Of a stretch of 64,000 nucleotides of DNA, positions 17,012 to 25,676 are shown piece by piece. The stretch covers positions 1-64,000 of the forward strand of contig NZ_JANKOF010000006.1 of the NCBI RefSeq assembly GCF_024655565.1, written 5' to 3'. The position numbers and the translations under genes are program-made. Origin of the DNA: Nitratireductor sp. ZSWI3. GTDB taxonomy: Bacteria > Pseudomonadota > Alphaproteobacteria > Rhizobiales > Rhizobiaceae. The notes beneath the pieces are model-generated. The model was given only the letters and a program-made list of their open reading frames with translations. It was not told the DNA's origin and did not search any database. Numbering within the stretch: position 1 is the stretch's first letter; each line of letters begins with the position of its first letter.

Positions 17012-18450
17012 ACAGCGCCAGCTTTTTCAGCGACATGCTGCAGGCCATCACGGATCGCGGCCGCCGCTTCCTGTCTTTGAGTCCGCGCGAGAATGGGGCC
17101 GGCAACGGGCTCGGCGCGGTCGAGGCGGCATGCGAGACCCTTCTGACGAGCCGCGGCGAAGCCTCGGGCATGGCGCTCGCCAAGGAGATCATGGAGCGCT
17201 GGGAGCAGCTCGAGCCGGTCGGCCGCCGCGAGTTCATGCTGATGCTGCTCGAGCGCTTCGGGCCCGACACCGTGAGGCTGGAGCGGGCCATCGACCGATA
17301 CCGCGCCGAGCAGACGCCGGCGGCTCTCCTCGAGCTCCACACCGCTGCGGAGCCGCGGCGGCAGGAGCTGATCCGCCGCCTGAACCTGGCGCCGAAGGGG
17401 ATTTCGACGCTGGTGCGTATGCGCGAGGCGCTGCTGACGCTGAAGGATGAGGAGCCGAACCTTGCCGCGGTCGATGCCGATTTCGCGCATCTCTTCACCT
17501 CCTGGTTCAATCGCGGCTTTCTGTTGCTGTGGCCGATCAGCTGGTCGACGCCCGCCGACATCCTGGAAAAGATCATCCGCTATGAGGCCGTGCACCAGAT
17601 CGACGATTGGGACGAGCTGCGCCGCCGCCTCAAGCCCGCGGACCGGCGCTGTTTCGCCTTCTTCCATCCGCAACTGGTCGACGAGCCGCTGATCTTCGTC
17701 GAAGTGGCGCTTACGCAGGACATGCCGGCGGCGATCGCCGACGTGCTGCGCCAGGACCGGGCGCTGGTGCAGGCCGAGGACGCCACGACGGCCGTCTTTT
17801 ATTCGATCTCCAACTGCCAGAGAGGATTGCGCGGCGTCTCCTTCGGCAATTTCCTGATCAAGCAGGTGGTGGAGGACCTGCGGCGCGAGCTGCCGCGGCT
17901 CAACACCTTTGTGACCCTGTCGCCGGTTCCGGGCTTCGCCGACTGGCTGTCGCGCGAGCGGCGGGCGGAGAGCTCCGACATGCTGAGCGCCGACGAGCGC
18001 AGCCAGCTCGAATTGCTGGACGATCCGCAATGGCCGGACGAGGCGGAGGCCGCCGGTGCGCTGCGCCCGCTCTTGACGGCGCTGACGGCCCGCTATCTGC
18101 TCCACGCCCGTTCGACGAGCGGCAGGATCATCGATCCGGTCGCCCGGTTTCATCTCGGAAACGGGGCGCGGCTCGAAAGGATCAACTTCCTTGCCGACCG
18201 CTCGCCTCGGGCGATGCGCCAGGCGCATGGCATGATGGTCAACTATCTTTACAAGCTCGACGACATCGAGACCAATCACGAGGCGTTCGCCGCGCGCAGC
18301 GAGGTGGTGGCAGCACCCGCCGTCCGGCGCCTGGCCCCGGCCAGCCGCGCTGGCCGCAGTCTCGTGCCCGCCGCGTCTCCAAAAGCGGTCGCCGGAAGCA
18401 AGAGGGGCGAAGACCCCGAGAAGAAAGACAATAAGGAACTGACGCAATGA
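17008..18450 (+). CDS. matA: Malonyl-CoA decarboxylase
   Basis: A 480-residue protein that converts malonyl-CoA to acetyl-CoA and CO2. An N-terminal helical region to about 170 precedes the GNAT-like catalytic domain. That domain contains FFHPQLVDEPLIFVEVAL and SISNCQRGLRGVSFGNFLIK, the family's most conserved segments with the catalytic Ser/His region, and later ARFHLGNGARLERINF. The last 45 residues are a low-complexity basic tail. The start at 17008 overlaps matM by ATGA; the same frame is open far upstream but only as a shadow of matM. Confidence 0.93.
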   Translation: MNSASFFSDMLQAITDRGRRFLSLSPRENGAGNGLGAVEAACETLLTSRGEASGMALAKEIMERWEQLEPVGRREFMLMLLERFGPDTVRLERAIDRYRAEQTPAALLELHTAAEPRRQELIRRLNLAPKGISTLVRMREALLTLKDEEPNLAAVDADFAHLFTSWFNRGFLLLWPISWSTPADILEKIIRYEAVHQIDDWDELRRRLKPADRRCFAFFHPQLVDEPLIFVEVALTQDMPAAIADVLRQDRALVQAEDATTAVFYSISNCQRGLRGVSFGNFLIKQVVEDLRRELPRLNTFVTLSPVPGFADWLSRERRAESSDMLSADERSQLELLDDPQWPDEAEAAGALRPLLTALTARYLLHARSTSGRIIDPVARFHLGNGARLERINFLADRSPRAMRQAHGMMVNYLYKLDDIETNHEAFAARSEVVAAPAVRRLAPASRAGRSLVPAASPKAVAGSKRGEDPEKKDNKELTQ

Positions 18451-19970
18451 GCAATCATATGTTCGACGCCATAAGGAGCGCCGCCCGGCCGGAAGCCACC
18501 TTCATCGAGACGCTTGACGGCCAGGTGTGGACATATGAGCGAATGCTCGACTTCTCGGCGCGCCTGGCGCATGTGCTGACGGAGCTTGCGGTGCGCCCCG
18601 GCGACCGCGTGGCGGTGCAGGTGGACAAGAGCCCGCAGGCCCTGATGCTCTATCTCGCCTGCCTGCGTGCCGGCGCCGTCTATCTGCCGCTCAACACCGG
18701 CTACACGACGGCCGAGCTCGACTATTTCATCGGCGACGCGGAACCGCGCATCGTGGTGACGACGCCCGCCGCCGCCGAAGGACTGCGCGCCGTCGCCGAA
18801 AAGCACGGGGCGCGGGTGGAAACGCTGGACGACAGGGGCGGCGGCTCGCTGCTCGAAGGCGTCGCGGGCGCCGACGCCGGTTTCCAGGACGTGCCGCGCG
18901 GACCCGACGATCTTGCCGCGATCCTCTACACATCCGGCACGACCGGCCGGTCGAAGGGCGCCATGCTGACGCATGACAACCTCCTGTCGAACGCGCTGAC
19001 GCTGCGCGAATACTGGCGCTTCACGGCATCCGACCGGCTGATCCACGCCTTGCCGATCTTCCACACGCATGGCCTGTTCGTCGCCTCGAACGTGATCCTG
19101 CTGTCCGGCGCGTCGATGTTCTTCCTGCCGAAGTTCGATGCCGACGCCGTGCTGCGGCTGATGCCGCGGGCGACGGCCCTGATGGGCGTGCCGACCTTTT
19201 ATGTGCGGCTGCTGCAGCATCCGGGGCTGACGCGCCAGGCGGTTGCCGGCATGCGCCTTTTCGTCTCCGGCTCGGCACCGCTGCTCGCCGAGACGCACAA
19301 TCGTTTCCGCGAGGTGACCGGACACGCCATCCTCGAACGTTACGGGATGACCGAGACCAACATGAACACCTCCAACCCCTATGACGGCGAGCGGATCGCC
19401 GGCACGGTCGGGTTTCCGCTGCCGGGCGTGTCGCTGCGCGTGGTCGACCCCGAAACGGGCGTTCCGGTCGCCACGGGCGAGACCGGAATGATCGAGGTGA
19501 AGGGGCCGAACGTCTTCAAGGGCTACTGGCGCATGCCGGAGAAGACCGAGGCCGAGTTCCGCGACGACGGTTTCTTCATCACCGGCGATCTCGGCATGAT
19601 CGATGCCGGCGGCTACGTCCACATCGTCGGGCGCGGCAAGGACCTCGTGATCTCGGGCGGATACAACGTCTATCCGAAGGAGGTCGAGACGCAGATCGAC
19701 GAACTGCCCGGCGTCATCGAGAGCGCCGTCATCGGGGTACCGCATCGCGATTTCGGCGAGGGCGTCACCGCTGTGGTCGTGCCGGAGCCGGGCGCGGCGC
19801 TGGACGAGCAGACGATCCTCAAGGCGCTGGAGGACCGCCTGGCGCGCTACAAGCAGCCCAAGCGCGTGATCTTCGTCGAAGAGCTCCCCCGCAACACCAT
19901 GGGCAAGGTGCAGAAAAACATCCTGCGTCAGGACTATGCCGATCTCTACCAGACAGCCGATGCGAGCTAA
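18447..19970 (+). CDS. matB: Malonyl-CoA synthetase
   Basis: A 507-residue AMP-forming acid-CoA ligase. The phosphate loop is YTSGTTGRSKGAML (about 160-173), the aromatic/adenine region RYGMTETNM, the hinge motif TGDLGMID, and the catalytic lysine in NTMGKVQKNILR near the C-terminus. MatB ligates malonate to CoA, and the preceding decarboxylase turns the product into acetyl-CoA, so the operon allows growth on malonate. It overlaps matA by ATGA and closes the operon. Confidence 0.93.
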   Translation: MSNHMFDAIRSAARPEATFIETLDGQVWTYERMLDFSARLAHVLTELAVRPGDRVAVQVDKSPQALMLYLACLRAGAVYLPLNTGYTTAELDYFIGDAEPRIVVTTPAAAEGLRAVAEKHGARVETLDDRGGGSLLEGVAGADAGFQDVPRGPDDLAAILYTSGTTGRSKGAMLTHDNLLSNALTLREYWRFTASDRLIHALPIFHTHGLFVASNVILLSGASMFFLPKFDADAVLRLMPRATALMGVPTFYVRLLQHPGLTRQAVAGMRLFVSGSAPLLAETHNRFREVTGHAILERYGMTETNMNTSNPYDGERIAGTVGFPLPGVSLRVVDPETGVPVATGETGMIEVKGPNVFKGYWRMPEKTEAEFRDDGFFITGDLGMIDAGGYVHIVGRGKDLVISGGYNVYPKEVETQIDELPGVIESAVIGVPHRDFGEGVTAVVVPEPGAALDEQTILKALEDRLARYKQPKRVIFVEELPRNTMGKVQKNILRQDYADLYQTADAS

Positions 19971-20150
19971 GATTCTATAAAATAGAGAAAATCTTTCTTG
20001 ATAGAGAAAGATCGGCGGCGCACGGCCTCATTCTGGAGCATTTTGAAAAATTAAATCCGCCCGATCGCATCGAATAGGCCGTCGGGGCGCTCCGGCCGCT
20101 TGAGAGCGGGCGGAATGGCGGCTTATGCTCCGGCGAAACGGAGGAAATCG

Positions 20151-20594
20151 ATGCCGACGGAGGACCAGGACTTGGCTGACAGGATGAAGCAGATCGCGCT
20201 GGAGCGCTCGCCCTTCAGCGAGGCGGTGGGGATCCGCACGGTCAGTTTCTGTCCCGACGAGGTCGTCGGCGAGATGCCGGTGTCGCCCGGGCTCGGCAAC
20301 CGCAACGGTGTGCTGCATGGCGGCGCTCTCATGACGTTTGCCGACAATCTTTGCAGCACCGGCACGCTTCTCAACCTCCCGGAAGGGCAGGTGACCGTGA
20401 CGGTGGAGAGCAAGACCAACTTCCTGCGCCCGATCCGGGTGGGAGACGTGGCGCACGGCGTCGCCACGCCCGTGCACAAGGGGCGCACCATGATGGTGTG
20501 GCAGGCGACAATCTCGCGCGGCGACGGCAAGGTCGCCGCCGTCGCAACGCAGACGCAACTGCTCGTCGAATGGTCGGGCGAGCGGAACGGTTGA
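20151..20594 (+). CDS. PaaI-type hotdog thioesterase
   Basis: A 147-residue single-hotdog protein. GNRNGVLHGGALMTFADNL (about 55-73) carries the conserved HGG and the downstream acidic residue of the PaaI/4HBT family, and VESKTNFLRPIRVGD is the usual following strand. It would hydrolyse acyl- or aryl-CoA esters, perhaps releasing CoA from dead-end intermediates. The start at 20151 has a very good site (GGAGGAAATCG); the upstream ATG in frame has none. Thirteen bases separate it from the next gene, so they are probably co-transcribed. Confidence 0.85.
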   Translation: MPTEDQDLADRMKQIALERSPFSEAVGIRTVSFCPDEVVGEMPVSPGLGNRNGVLHGGALMTFADNLCSTGTLLNLPEGQVTVTVESKTNFLRPIRVGDVAHGVATPVHKGRTMMVWQATISRGDGKVAAVATQTQLLVEWSGERNG

Positions 20595-20607
20595 AGGGAG
20601 AGGGGCT

Positions 20608-21567
20608 ATGTGGACGACTGCAACGCTGCGCCGGGCGGCGCGCCTGCCGGTGATCGGCGCACCGATGTTCCTCACCTCCGGGGTCGATCTTGTTGTCGCG
20701 CAATGCCGGGCCGGCATCATCGGCACCTTTCCGGCGCTCAATGCCCGCCCGCAGGAAGAGCTGGACCGCTGGCTGACGCGGATCGAGGACGGGTTGGCGC
20801 GGGCCGAGGCGGAAACGGGACGCAAGCCGGCACCCTATGGCGTCAACCTCATCGTGCACGATTCCAATCCCAGGCTTGCGGAGGACCTCGAGGTGATCGC
20901 GGCGCATCGTGTGCCTCTGGTGATCACCTCGCTCTCCCAGCCGGGGGCGGTGGTGGAGCGTGTGCACGCCTATGGCGGGCTCGTGTTCCATGACGTGATC
21001 AACGTGCGCCACGCACGCAAGGCGGCGGGGGCGGGCGTCGATGGCCTGATCCTCGTCTGCGCTGGGGCGGGCGGGCATGCCGGCCGGCTCAGCCCGTTTG
21101 CGCTGGCCGCCGAGGTGCGGCAGTTCTTCGATGGCGCGCTCGCCCTGTCCGGGGCGATCTCCGACGGCGGCGCGGTGGCGGCGGCCGAGGCCATCGGCTG
21201 CGACTTCGCCTATGTGGGAACGCTGTTCCTGGCGGCGCGGGAATCGATGGCATCGGACGCGCACAAGGAGATGGTGGTGGCGGGCAGCGCCGCCGACGTC
21301 GTCTATTCGCCGATGTTCACCGGAACGCACGGCAATTACCTGGCCGCCTCGATCGCCGCCGCAGGCATCGATCCCGAGGAGGCGGCATTCGCCCGGCCGC
21401 GGCGCATGGATTTTGCGCAGGGCGCGTCGAAGCCCAAGGCGTGGAAGGAGATCTACGGCGCCGGGCAGGGGATCGGATCGATCGGCGAGATCCTGCCTGT
21501 CGGCGACATTGTCGAGCGGCTCGATGGCGAGCGCCGGGCAGCGATCGCCGCCTTGTGCGCGAGCTAG
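20608..21567 (+). CDS. Nitronate monooxygenase-like FMN enzyme
   Basis: A 319-residue TIM-barrel protein of the NMO/2-nitropropane dioxygenase family. It opens with RLPVIGAPMFLTSGVDLVVA, has the CAGAGGHAGRLSPFAL segment with the conserved histidine near 155, and the FMN phosphate loops SGAISDGGAVAAAEAIGCDFAYVGT (read here in parts, about 180-205). Family members oxidise nitronates or act as other FMN oxidoreductases. Its place beside a thioesterase and an acyl-CoA pathway leaves the true substrate open. The gene ends in CTAGATCATTTCC, resembling the edge of an intergenic repeat. Confidence 0.82.
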   Translation: MWTTATLRRAARLPVIGAPMFLTSGVDLVVAQCRAGIIGTFPALNARPQEELDRWLTRIEDGLARAEAETGRKPAPYGVNLIVHDSNPRLAEDLEVIAAHRVPLVITSLSQPGAVVERVHAYGGLVFHDVINVRHARKAAGAGVDGLILVCAGAGGHAGRLSPFALAAEVRQFFDGALALSGAISDGGAVAAAEAIGCDFAYVGTLFLAARESMASDAHKEMVVAGSAADVVYSPMFTGTHGNYLAASIAAAGIDPEEAAFARPRRMDFAQGASKPKAWKEIYGAGQGIGSIGEILPVGDIVERLDGERRAAIAALCAS

Positions 21568-21593
21568 ATCATTTCCTCTTTTGACGGAAGCGG

Positions 21594-22427
21594 TCAGCCG
21601 GTGCGGCTCTGCTCGCCCGCGCGGCGGCCGTACAGCATGGCCGAGAGATAGGCGGCCGTATCGCGCAGTTCGTGCGCCAGCGCATCGAGCTCGGGCTCGG
21701 ACATCTGTCCGGTGATGGCGATGCCGCTGATGCCGAGGCGGGCCTGCCCCTCGTGGTCGAGGACGGCCGAGGCGGCGATGTCCAGCCCCTGGAACAGGTT
21801 GGCCCGATCGAAGGCGAAGCCGGTCGCCTGAGCGCGCACCACGTCGTTGGCGTATTCTTCGAAGCTCGGCGGGTTCTGCCAGCGCAGCGCTCCGAACCTG
21901 CGGTGCAGCTCGCGCATCGGGATCTTCTGCGCCGCCGCGACGCAGCGTCCGATCGCACCGACCAGAGCCGGCAGACGTGACCCCAGCGCCATGTCGACCC
22001 GCACGACGGATCCTTCGACGACGCGGTCGACCAGGATGATGCGGTCGAGGGGCGTCACCTTCCACAAGCCGATCAAAGCCTTGTGCTTCATCGAAAGCTG
22101 CTCGAGCCGGGGGCGGATCAGGTCGATCTGGTTGGTGCCGAGCAGCGGCACGGAGAACTCCAGAAGCCCGATGCCGGGGCGGTATTCCTTGGTCGAGGGA
22201 TCGAAGGAGATCAACCCCTCCTTGGCCAGGGTCCTGAGGATGTTGAAGGTCGTCGAGACGTTGATCCCCGTCTCGCGGGCGACCCGCGCGACGCCGGAGG
22301 CGGCGTGATCCTGTGTCAGGAAGCGCAGGATCGCGACGGCGTTCTCGACCGCGCCCACATATTTCGCCTGTCCCCGTGGCGTGTCGCCATTCGCGTCCTC
22401 GGGAAGCTTGCCGCTGTCCGGTGCCAT
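21594..22427 (-). CDS. IclR-family transcriptional regulator of the downstream catabolic block
   Basis: A 277-residue regulator with an N-terminal wHTH (about 25-85; ASGVARVARETGINVSTTFN) and an IclR effector domain ending in ISGIAITGQMSEPELDALAH. It lies between the thioesterase/NMO pair (convergent) and the Liv-type transporter operon (divergent, 282 bp), and probably controls the latter. The start at 22427 has AGAGG four bases upstream; the frame is open further up through a repeat, but without a good ribosome site. Its upstream region contains a module B repeat and a 15-bp palindrome. Confidence 0.88.
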   Translation of the reverse strand: MAPDSGKLPEDANGDTPRGQAKYVGAVENAVAILRFLTQDHAASGVARVARETGINVSTTFNILRTLAKEGLISFDPSTKEYRPGIGLLEFSVPLLGTNQIDLIRPRLEQLSMKHKALIGLWKVTPLDRIILVDRVVEGSVVRVDMALGSRLPALVGAIGRCVAAAQKIPMRELHRRFGALRWQNPPSFEEYANDVVRAQATGFAFDRANLFQGLDIAASAVLDHEGQARLGISGIAITGQMSEPELDALAHELRDTAAYLSAMLYGRRAGEQSRTG

Positions 22428-22441
22428 CTTGCCTCTCTGCC

Positions 22442-22498
22442 TGGCGCATCGGCCCGAAGATCGAAATCGATTTCGAAACGGGCGATGCGCGGATTCAA
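22442..22498. repeat. Palindromic intergenic repeat, module B copy 3 (inverted)
   Basis: Reverse complement of the 58-bp module at 3743 and 13181: read on the reverse strand it begins TTGAATCCGCGCATCG and ends GGCCGATGCGCCA, 57 bases. It is more diverged than the other two, and here it lies in the 5' leader of the IclR gene rather than at a 3' end. Confidence 0.75.
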
Positions 22499-22643
22499 CA
22501 ACTTCCAGCGTCCCTCGTGCGCTCCGAGGAGTCCCCAGACACCCTCGTCCGTCGCTTTTTGCCGCTCCGTCATCTTCCTCCATCGCGCCCGGCCTTCCAA
22601 GCGGATCGAAAGGTTTTCACCGGCAGATTAATTTTTCTCTTGG

Positions 22644-22658
22644 AAGAATGTAATTCTT
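22644..22658. promoter_or_regulatory. 15-bp palindrome upstream of the Liv-type operon, candidate IclR operator
   Basis: AAGAAT-GTA-ATTCTT is a perfect inverted repeat 52 bases upstream of the first transporter gene. Its place in the divergent region suggests it is the operator for the adjacent IclR protein; no consensus was checked. Confidence 0.4.
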
Positions 22659-22709
22659 GATGCAGAAAAAAGAAAGAGGAGAGTCCTGCATTTCGAATGG
22701 GAGGTTGAA

Positions 22710-23831
22710 ATGACGAAGGGAAGAATTTTTGCCGCGCTGGCGACCGCCTGCCTGTGGGCCGGTGGAGCCGGTGCCGAGGACCTGCAGATCGGGGCGCTGT
22801 TCCCGTTGAGCGGACCGAACGCCACCTATGGCGACGTGTTCAGCTCCGGCGTCAATCTGGCCGTCGAGCACATCAACGCCGACAAGATGCTGTCGGGAGC
22901 CCTGTCGGTCCGCTACGAGGACAGCCAGGCCCTGCCGCAGACCGCCGTCGTCGGCATGACCAAGCTCGTCGAGGTCGACCAGACGCCCTATGTGCTGTCG
23001 GCGTTCACGGGCGTGTCGAAGGCGATTTCGACGCTGGCCCAGCGCAGCGAGACGGTGGCCGTCAACGGCGGCGGTGTCGGGCCGGACCTTGCCAAGCTCG
23101 GCGACTATTTCTGGAACGTCATCCCGCTCGCCAATCTCGAGGTGCGCGCGGTGGTGCCTTATCTCGCTCAGCACGACATGAAGAAGATCGTGCTCGTCTA
23201 TGTCGACGACCCGCTCGGCCAGTCGATCCTCGAGGAACTGGAGGCGTCGCTGCCGAACGCCGGCGGTGAACTGGCGGCGCAGATCTCGGTGCCGACCACG
23301 TCGCAGAATTTCTCCGGCATCGCCGCCAAGGTCCGCGCCGCCGGGCCGGATGCCGTCTACATCGCCTCCTACGGCGCGCAGCAGATCCAGATCGTCAAGC
23401 AGCTCCGCGACAACGGGGTGGAGGCGCAGCTCGTGTCGTATTCCGGCTTCGCCGTGCCCGACGCCCTCGCGCTGCCGGAGGCCGAGGGGCTGCTCTACAC
23501 CACCCAGGCGGTGGACTACGATTCGGCCGATCCGGTGACCCAGCGTTTCGTCAGCGACTACAGCGCCAAGGCCGGCAAGAAGCCGAGCGCCTATGTGGTG
23601 AACTACTACAACGCGGTGCGTCTGTTCGCGCTGCTCGCCCAGGGCCTCGAGAAGAAGGGCGAAGCCGTCACCGGCGCCAACCTTCTTTCCGAGCGCAAGG
23701 CGACGCAGAGCTTCGACCTCGTCGGCGGCTCCGTGTCATTCGAAGCGAACGGCACGCTGCTCGCCCCGATCCAGATCAACCGGATCGAGGAGGGCGCGGG
23801 CGCCGCTCTCGAAACCGTTTCCGTGAACTGA
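22710..23831 (+). CDS. Liv-type ABC transporter substrate-binding protein
   Basis: A 373-residue Peripla_BP_6 protein with a Sec signal peptide of about 22 residues (ending GAGA). It has IGALFPLSGPNATYGDVFSS at the start of the mature part and the two-lobed pattern with PYLAQHDMKKIVLVYVDD in the second lobe. In catabolic clusters such proteins bind aromatic or alicyclic carboxylates as often as branched-chain amino acids. Given the acyl-CoA pathway that follows, a carboxylic acid is the likely ligand. GGGAGG precedes the start. Confidence 0.88.
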   Translation: MTKGRIFAALATACLWAGGAGAEDLQIGALFPLSGPNATYGDVFSSGVNLAVEHINADKMLSGALSVRYEDSQALPQTAVVGMTKLVEVDQTPYVLSAFTGVSKAISTLAQRSETVAVNGGGVGPDLAKLGDYFWNVIPLANLEVRAVVPYLAQHDMKKIVLVYVDDPLGQSILEELEASLPNAGGELAAQISVPTTSQNFSGIAAKVRAAGPDAVYIASYGAQQIQIVKQLRDNGVEAQLVSYSGFAVPDALALPEAEGLLYTTQAVDYDSADPVTQRFVSDYSAKAGKKPSAYVVNYYNAVRLFALLAQGLEKKGEAVTGANLLSERKATQSFDLVGGSVSFEANGTLLAPIQINRIEEGAGAALETVSVN

Positions 23832-23843
23832 CGGGCGGCGGCG

Positions 23844-24713
23844 ATGCTCTGGCTCCAACTCGCGCTGACGGGACTGCAGGTCGGCGCGGTCTACGCGCTG
23901 ACCGCGGTCGGGTTCTCGCTGATCTTCGGGTCGACGCGGATCTTCCACTTCGCCCATGGCGCGACCTTCGTGCTGGCGGCTTACGTGTTCTACTGGGCGT
24001 ATCAGGCGGGCCTTCCGGCACCGCTCGGCATCCTGGCGGCGGCAGTCGCAGCGGTGGCGCTGGGCGTTACGATGGACCGTCTGGTCTACGCGCCCATCCA
24101 GCGGCACGAGGGATCGTTCTTCACCGTGTTCGTCGCCTCCTTCGGCGTCGGCATCGCGGTGCAGAACATCGTCGGCATGGTGTTCGGCCGCAGCTTCGTG
24201 ACCGTCACCACCGAGCTCAGCCGTTCCGTGAAAATCCTGGACGGGGTCTATGTCTCGCCGCTCGCCTGGATCGCGGTTGCCTGCGCGGCACTGTTCTTCG
24301 TCGGCCTGCAATGGTTCCTGCGCCGCACGCATGTGGGCATGGCGCTGCGGGCGCTCTCCGATTCGCCGGAGCTGATCCGGGCCTACGGGCTCGACCCGCG
24401 CCGGCTTTCCACCTACGCCTTCGCGCTCGGCTCGGTGCTGGTGGTGCCGGGGGCGATCATCACCGCCGCCACCTCGGGCCTCAACCCGGCGCTCGGTCAT
24501 CACGTGATGCTGATCTCGCTGGCCGCCACCATCGTCGGCGGCATCGGCTCGATCGGCGGAGCGCTGGCGGCAGGCTTCCTGCTCGGCCTGGCCGAGAGCC
24601 TGGCGCTGATCGTCTTCGAAAGCCAGTGGACCGAGGCGGTGACGTTCGCGATCCTGTTCCTGTTCATCCTCCTGCGCCCGGCTGGCCTGTTCGGCCGCGC
24701 CGCGACCAGTTGA
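23844..24713 (+). CDS. Liv-type ABC transporter permease, LivH family
   Basis: A 289-residue inner-membrane protein. The N-terminal TGLQVGAVYALTAVGFSLIF is the LivH hallmark, and the cytoplasmic coupling segment MALRALSDSPELIRAYGLD and the later VGGIGSIGGALAAGFLLGLA are typical. It forms the pore with the next product. It starts 12 bases after the binding-protein gene. Confidence 0.93.
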   Translation: MLWLQLALTGLQVGAVYALTAVGFSLIFGSTRIFHFAHGATFVLAAYVFYWAYQAGLPAPLGILAAAVAAVALGVTMDRLVYAPIQRHEGSFFTVFVASFGVGIAVQNIVGMVFGRSFVTVTTELSRSVKILDGVYVSPLAWIAVACAALFFVGLQWFLRRTHVGMALRALSDSPELIRAYGLDPRRLSTYAFALGSVLVVPGAIITAATSGLNPALGHHVMLISLAATIVGGIGSIGGALAAGFLLGLAESLALIVFESQWTEAVTFAILFLFILLRPAGLFGRAATS

Positions 24714-24725
24714 GGAGGCCCGACG

Positions 24726-25676
24726 ATGGCGGCTTATCTGCTCAATCTCGGCGTCCTGATCTCGATCTATTCGATCCTCGCGATCACGCTCAACTTCATC
24801 ATGGGATATGCGGGCATCTATTCGCTCGCCCATGCGGTGTTCTTCGGCGTCGGCGCCTATGCCGGCGCGCTCGCGGCGATGCATCTTTCGGCCTCGATCT
24901 TCGTCACCGTGCCGGTGGCGATGGCCTGCGCGGCGGTGCTGTCGCTCGCCCTGGCGCTGCCGGCGCTGCGGGTTCGGGGCGAGTATTTCGTCGCCGCCTC
25001 GCTCGGGCTCCAGGTGCTGGCGGTGACCATCTTTGCCGAATGGAAGTCGGTCACCGGCGGGATCGGCGGCCTGATCGGCATCCCGCCGGTCGACCTGTTC
25101 GGCCAGGCCGTCTACCGGCCGGCGAGCTTCTTCCCGCTGTCGCTCGCGGTCCTGGCGATCGTGATCGTCGTCACCCGGCTTCTGGTGCGGTCGAGCTTCG
25201 GGCGCAACCTGACGGCGATCCGCGACAGCGAAAGCGCCGCGGCGAGCTTCGGCAAGAACGTCCCCCTGATCAAGACCATCTCGGTCGTGATCTCGGCGGC
25301 GCTGGCCGCCGTCGCCGGCACGCTCTATGCCGGCTATCTCAGCTTCATCAATGTCGAGAGCTTCATGCTCGACACCTCGGTTCTGGTGATGGCGATGGTC
25401 ATCATCGGCGGGACGGGCACGAGCTGGGGGCCGATCCTGGGCGCTGCGATCCTGCTCCTGCTGCCGGGCCTGCTGAGCTATCTGAGCTTCCTGCCGCCGA
25501 CCGAGATCGGCGCCATTCAGCAGACCCTCTACGGGCTCGGCATGGCCATCCTGATGATCTTCAGGCCAGGCGGGCTGGTCGGGCGCGGCAAGGCACGCGA
25601 GACGAAAAGCGCGGCCAAGGTCGCCGTCGGTCAGAAGCCGCCCGCGGTCGAGGCGAAGGCGGAGGGCGCCCGATGA
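24726..25676 (+). CDS. Liv-type ABC transporter permease, LivM family
   Basis: A 316-residue inner-membrane protein with LNFIMGYAGIYSLAHAVFFG near the start, the family loop FGRNLTAIRDSESAAASFGK (about 160-180), and the IIGGTGTSWGPILGAAIL segment. The C-terminus is a charged tail of about 30 residues (AKVAVGQKPPAVEAKAEG) beyond the last helix. It overlaps the ATPase gene by ATGA. Confidence 0.93.
   Translation: MAAYLLNLGVLISIYSILAITLNFIMGYAGIYSLAHAVFFGVGAYAGALAAMHLSASIFVTVPVAMACAAVLSLALALPALRVRGEYFVAASLGLQVLAVTIFAEWKSVTGGIGGLIGIPPVDLFGQAVYRPASFFPLSLAVLAIVIVVTRLLVRSSFGRNLTAIRDSESAAASFGKNVPLIKTISVVISAALAAVAGTLYAGYLSFINVESFMLDTSVLVMAMVIIGGTGTSWGPILGAAILLLLPGLLSYLSFLPPTEIGAIQQTLYGLGMAILMIFRPGGLVGRGKARETKSAAKVAVGQKPPAVEAKAEGAR

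Noticed and set aside
19991-20012. Hairpin ATCTTTCT/AGAAAGAT after the malonyl-CoA synthetase gene
   Set aside because: AT-rich stem with no forward T run; T residues follow only on the reverse strand, where no gene reads in. Not called as a terminator.
21563-21596. CTAGATCATTTCC stretch after the nitronate-monooxygenase-like gene as a full repeat
   Set aside because: It resembles the start of a rhizobial repeat, but only about 30 bases fit before the next gene's stop, so I list it only as a remark in the repeat finding.
24311-25672. Upstream part of the long forward frame ending at 26452
   Set aside because: Only the part from the ATG at 25673 encodes the LivG-type ATPase; the earlier part is a shadow of the two permease genes.
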